A DNA stretch of 7,688 nucleotides. Source: Alphaproteobacteria bacterium (GTDB taxonomy: Bacteria; Pseudomonadota; Alphaproteobacteria; Rhizobiales; Xanthobacteraceae). Each line of letters opens with the position of its first letter. Positions within the stretch are counted from its first letter, which is position 1. This document shows positions 5,547 through 7,688 of the stretch, piece by piece. The position numbers and the translations under genes were made by a program. The notes below the pieces were generated by a model. It was not told the origin of the DNA. It did no database searches and saw nothing but the letters and a program-made list of their open reading frames with translations. The stretch is taken from NCBI GenBank assembly GCA_005884465.1, contig VAZH01000010.1:1-7688 (forward strand), in the 5' to 3' direction.

Positions 5547-5927
5547 GGTGTTCTCCTTTCAATCAGGCGGTCTTCCGCCCACCGATGGCGGCGCGGAAGG
5601 GAATTTGGCAGCTGGTAGATGAGAAGTTGCGCCCGTCAGGCAGCGGGAATCGACCTCAAGCCTTCGCTGACAAACAGGCGATAAAGTCCGAAGCGGCGAT
5701 ATCGCCAGCATCGGCCTTGCGTCGCTACGGCCACGGGGATGGAAAATCACAGGTTCTCATAGCCAAATCCTCCATTGAGCAAGATGGGTACGAGCATGCG
5801 CCGGACACCTGCGGCGCCGGTCTCATCCGGGCCCTCAACGGCGCCCGACCGCCTCAGGGCGGTAAGAAAAAATTAGAAAAGCGCCGTTTGGTTTCAAGCT
5901 CCTACGGAAAATTTTTTATCCGCTGCC
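5547..5927. other. 381-base intergenic region upstream of hsp20
   Basis: No convincing gene on either strand. It holds three structures. A 6-bp stem with a 4-base loop (5565-5570 with 5575-5580) lies in the hsp20 leader just ahead of its Shine-Dalgarno site. A perfect 12-base palindrome GGCGATATCGCC lies at 5695-5706. A second 6-bp stem (5848-5853 with 5858-5863) is followed on the plus strand by an A-rich tract. A candidate heat-shock promoter lies at 5757-5783. The region is long for a single hsp20 upstream sequence. Confidence 0.6.
5757..5783 (-). promoter_or_regulatory. Possible RpoH (sigma-32 type) promoter for hsp20
   Basis: Minus strand CTTG (5783-5780), 17 bases, then CTATGA (5762-5757). 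This resembles the rhizobial RpoH pattern CTTG-N17/18-CYTAT, though the -10 matches only with one mismatch or a shifted spacer. It would give a leader of about 200 bases, which is long. No EcfG-type element is visible upstream of hsp20. Confidence 0.25.
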
Positions 5928-6539
5928 TCAGGCACCCTCTGGCCACAGCTCCGGCAATTCCGCCGTCTTGACGAGTTCGATCTGCTCGGAAAAGCGAGTG
6001 CGATAGAGCGTCATCAGGGCATCGTGGCCAGCGTCCGATGAACTGCACAAGGCGTCCTCCACGAGGACGACGCGATAGCCGAGATCGACCGCATCGAGCA
6101 CGGTCGCAAGCACGCAGACGTCTGTTTCTGCGCCAGTGACTACAAGCGTGCCGATGCCCTTTTCCGACAGGAATGATGCCAGCAGCGATTCGTGAAACCC
6201 CGAATAGGCCGGCTTGTCGATGATTTCGGCTGGAGGGGCAAACCGCCGCAACGCCGGAACGAGGTCCAATTCCGAGGCGGGAAGCTCGGCGCGGGTAGCG
6301 CGGTGCCATTTCTGGAAATAGCGGCGCCAGCGCCCGCGCCGGTCGTCGGCATGGACAGGCGTTATGAACCTTGTGAAGACCGTGCGCGCCGGATGCCGCG
6401 CGGCAATCTCCACAATCAGCGGCAATACGCGTTCCATCCAGGGCGTCTCCCAGATGCCGCCGGGCGCGAAGATGTTTTGCATGTCGATCGACAGGTGCAC
6501 GGCCTCGGCAATTGGTTCAATCCGGGCAGCAACTGCCAT
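5928..6539 (-). CDS. Isochorismatase-like cysteine hydrolase
   Basis: A 203-residue member of the isochorismatase/nicotinamidase superfamily. The catalytic triad is visible: D19 in LSIDMQNIF, K109 in IIDKPAYSGF, and the nucleophile C142 in VTGAETDVCVLAT, with the usual cis-peptide-like GAET before it. C-terminal elements (DLGYRVVLVEDALCSS, HDALMTLY) match the family, and the length is normal. Substrates in the family range from isochorismate and nicotinamide to ureides and carbamates, and the sequence does not decide between them. I use the ATG at 6539 because it gives the standard short N-terminus. A GTG at 6584, directly after an in-frame TAA, would add 15 residues. Neither start has a strong ribosome site. 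A perfect EcfG-type promoter lies about 190 bases upstream. Confidence 0.9.
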   Translation of the reverse strand: MAVAARIEPIAEAVHLSIDMQNIFAPGGIWETPWMERVLPLIVEIAARHPARTVFTRFITPVHADDRRGRWRRYFQKWHRATRAELPASELDLVPALRRFAPPAEIIDKPAYSGFHESLLASFLSEKGIGTLVVTGAETDVCVLATVLDAVDLGYRVVLVEDALCSSSDAGHDALMTLYRTRFSEQIELVKTAELPELWPEGA

Positions 6540-6649
6540 GGACCTGGGTTCCGATTTGGGTGAGCCCCGATTGCGACTTTCCACTTAGCACCGACCGACG
6601 CAGCGCGACGCATCGACCAGGCTTCCAATTAAAAACCCCGCCATCCACC

Positions 6650-6682
6650 GAAGTGAATGACGAGGCTTCGAGCTTTCACTTC
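6650..6682. repeat. 8-bp inverted repeat, possible hairpin in the cysteine hydrolase leader
   Basis: GAAGTGAA (6650-6657), 17 bases, TTCACTTC (6675-6682). On the minus strand it lies past the end of the small ORF at 6710 and inside the long leader of the cysteine hydrolase, with a T run (GGGGTTTTT) a further 10 to 20 bases on. It could be a weak terminator or leader structure. Confidence 0.35.
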
Positions 6683-6709
6683 TTTCTGGATTTCTCGTTT
6701 CAGAAGCTA

Positions 6710-6910
6710 CTAGCTCTGAACCGCCAACGCCGAACCTGCCCGTTCGTTCCAGATTCTCTTAATATGTCTTGCGGATTTGATTTGACCCGTCCAACCGAAT
6801 TCGACCTTGTCCGCTACCACCCGCTGTTCCTGGAACCAAGGTCCCGGCTTGATTTGCTGAACCTCTGATCCCGCCTTACATTCCTGCAGCGCAAAAACCG
6901 AATCGAACAA
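6710..6910 (-). pseudogene. Possible decayed DUF2158 (YodC-like) small protein
   Basis: A 66-codon frame starting at TTG 6910. Residues about 11-50 read CKAGSEVQQIKPGPWFQEQR then VVADKVEFGWTGQIKSARHI. This loosely follows the DUF2158/YodC pattern (KxGDVVQLKSGGPxMTVExV, then KVxCxWFDG, then a KxxxF end), but the GGPxMT core and the conserved Cys and Phe are lost. There is no ATG and no ribosome site, and its first base lies two bases from the divergent DUF763 ATG, an unlikely arrangement for two active genes. Its 3' end contains a perfect EcfG-type promoter. It could be a remnant or chance; if it is chance, bases 6540-6912 are non-coding leader. Confidence 0.25.
6726..6750 (-). promoter_or_regulatory. 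Perfect EcfG-type element upstream of the cysteine hydrolase
   Basis: Minus strand GGAAC (6750-6746), 16-base spacer, CGTT (6729-6726). This is a perfect consensus. The start site would be near 6719, giving a leader of about 180 bases to the ATG at 6539 that includes the 6650-6682 inverted repeat. It overlaps the 3' end of the doubtful ORF at 6710-6910. Confidence 0.55.
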
Positions 6911-6912
6911 TT

Positions 6913-7688
6913 ATGGCACGACGAACAGGCAGCGCCGATCTTCCGCTTCACGGCGGGCGTGTTCCGCCTTGGCTGGCTGAACGCATGGCCTTGCTTGGCG
7001 CCATTATCTGCCAGGCTGTCGTCCATCATTACGGCCGCGACGAATTCCTGCAGCGGCTATCGCATCCGTTCTGGTTTCAGTCGTTCGGCGCGGTGATGGG
7101 AATGGACTGGCATTCCTCCGGCATTACCACCAGCGTCATCGGCGCCTTGAAGCGCGGCCTTGCGCCGCTTCAGGGCGAGCTCGGCATTCACGTCTGCGGC
7201 GGACGCGGCAAGCATTCCCGGCGCACGCCCGAGGAGCTCAAGGGACTAAGCGAGAGGTTCGGATTTGACGGTCAGGCGCTGATCCGCGCCAGCCGTCTGG
7301 TGGCGAAGGTCGACAGCGCCGCCGTGCAGGATGGTTTTGATCTGTATCTGCACGGCTTCTTCGTCACCGACGACGGCAAATGGACGGTGGTGCAGCAGGG
7401 CATGAACGGCGACAAGCGCCAGGCCCGGCGCTACCACTGGCATTCCGACGGCCTCAAAAGCTTCGTGGATGAGCCGCACAGCGCCATCGACGGGCCGGCC
7501 CAGGGCGAAATCATCAATCTTACCGATCACCGCGCCGAAAATTCCCGGCATGCTCAGCTCGATCTCTTGAGCGCGCTTGGACCGGACGGCATCGCCCGCG
7601 AATATGCAACTTTCTCCAAGCAGCCTGCCACCCAGCCGGAGCTGCCGCATCTGGTCATGCCGGCGCATCACGATGTGCGCTCGAGCGA
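6913..7688 (+). CDS. DUF763 protein, 3' end outside window
   Basis: 258 codons are visible and the frame is still open at the window edge; family members are about 400 residues. The N-terminus is highly conserved DUF763 (COG1415-type) sequence: RTGSADLPLHGGRVPPWLAE, then EFLQRLSHPFWFQSFGAVMG, MDWHSSGITTSVIGALKRGL, VCGGRGKHSRRTPEEL, RLVAKVDSAAVQDGFDLYLH, VVQQGMNGDKRQARRYHW. Many invariant His, Asp, Trp and Gln residues (DWHSSG, HWHSDG, NLTDHRAENSRHAQLD) suggest an enzymatic or nucleic-acid role, but the function is not established in my knowledge. The ATG at 6913 fits the family start (MxRRTGSADLPLH). There is no Shine-Dalgarno site in the A-rich bases before it, so initiation may be leaderless or weak. 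Confidence 0.93.
   Translation, partial: MARRTGSADLPLHGGRVPPWLAERMALLGAIICQAVVHHYGRDEFLQRLSHPFWFQSFGAVMGMDWHSSGITTSVIGALKRGLAPLQGELGIHVCGGRGKHSRRTPEELKGLSERFGFDGQALIRASRLVAKVDSAAVQDGFDLYLHGFFVTDDGKWTVVQQGMNGDKRQARRYHWHSDGLKSFVDEPHSAIDGPAQGEIINLTDHRAENSRHAQLDLLSALGPDGIAREYATFSKQPATQPELPHLVMPAHHDVRSS

Noticed and set aside
5547..5640. ROSE or fourU RNA thermometer in the hsp20 leader
   Set aside because: The Shine-Dalgarno AAGGAG has no convincing pairing partner (no UYGCU box or UUUU opposite it); the nearby stem lies upstream of it and does not cover it.
5848..5863. Intrinsic terminator (ACCGCC-4-GGCGGT)
   Set aside because: On the plus strand it is followed by A residues; on the minus strand the T-rich tract comes before the stem, so neither direction fits.
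5585..5971. 128-codon plus-strand frame between hsp20 and the cysteine hydrolase
   Set aside because: No ribosome site, no recognisable domain, and it runs into the antisense of the cysteine hydrolase.
7246..7671. 141-codon minus-strand frame opposite DUF763
   Set aside because: Antisense to highly conserved DUF763 sequence.
1..7688. CRISPR array, tRNA/rRNA, insertion sequence or phage genes
   Set aside because: No spaced direct repeats, cloverleaf sequences, terminal repeats or transposase/integrase-like proteins were seen.

Overview
The window (high GC, strong Shine-Dalgarno sites, dense genes on both strands) looks like chromosomal DNA of an alphaproteobacterium. The Hyphomicrobiales are most likely, in the Bradyrhizobium/Nitrobacteraceae or Mesorhizobium range. 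Three things point there: a NuoD of clear alphaproteobacterial type, promoters matching the alphaproteobacterial general stress sigma factor EcfG (GGAAC-N16-CGTT), and a set of small stress genes typical of rhizobial genomes. Genus-level placement is inference.

Layout. Bases 2-871 hold the 3' two thirds of nuoD (complex I 49-kDa subunit). A 28-codon ORF overlaps its stop codon by ATGA (868-954), and an ABM-fold monooxygenase-like protein follows (970-1296). No nuoE follows. The next gene converges: a DUF2267 + two-CBS-domain protein (1396-2295, minus). A shared upstream region (2296-2505) separates it from a basic, histone-H1-like DUF6496 protein (2506-3009, plus). Three minus-strand genes come next: a cupin (3034-3372), a four-cysteine zinc-ribbon peptide (3527-3727) and a metallo-beta-lactamase-fold protein with an N-terminal zinc ribbon (3879-4694). 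A short acidic/basic hydrophilic protein (4811-4987, plus) converges with a small heat-shock protein Hsp20 (5046-5546, minus) across a strong hairpin. A 381-base non-coding stretch precedes an isochorismatase-like cysteine hydrolase (5928-6539, minus). The window ends inside a DUF763 gene (6913-7688, plus), truncated at its 3' end.

How it fits together. The most informative signal is regulatory. Three perfect GGAAC-N16-CGTT elements and two one-mismatch relatives lie upstream of genes between 2.3 and 6.8 kb. By simple arithmetic with equal base frequencies, about 0.1 perfect match (N16 or N17) is expected in the window. The segment therefore looks like a general-stress-response island under an EcfG sigma factor: CBS/DUF2267, DUF6496, cupin, a small hydrophilic protein and the cysteine hydrolase, next to Hsp20. 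One perfect promoter places its transcription start on, or within a base or two of, the ATG of the small protein at 4811, which predicts a leaderless mRNA. Another explains why the CBS gene must start at 2295 and not at the upstream in-frame ATG. No phage, insertion sequence, tRNA, rRNA or CRISPR is visible. I see no convincing new multi-gene system beyond this candidate stress regulon.
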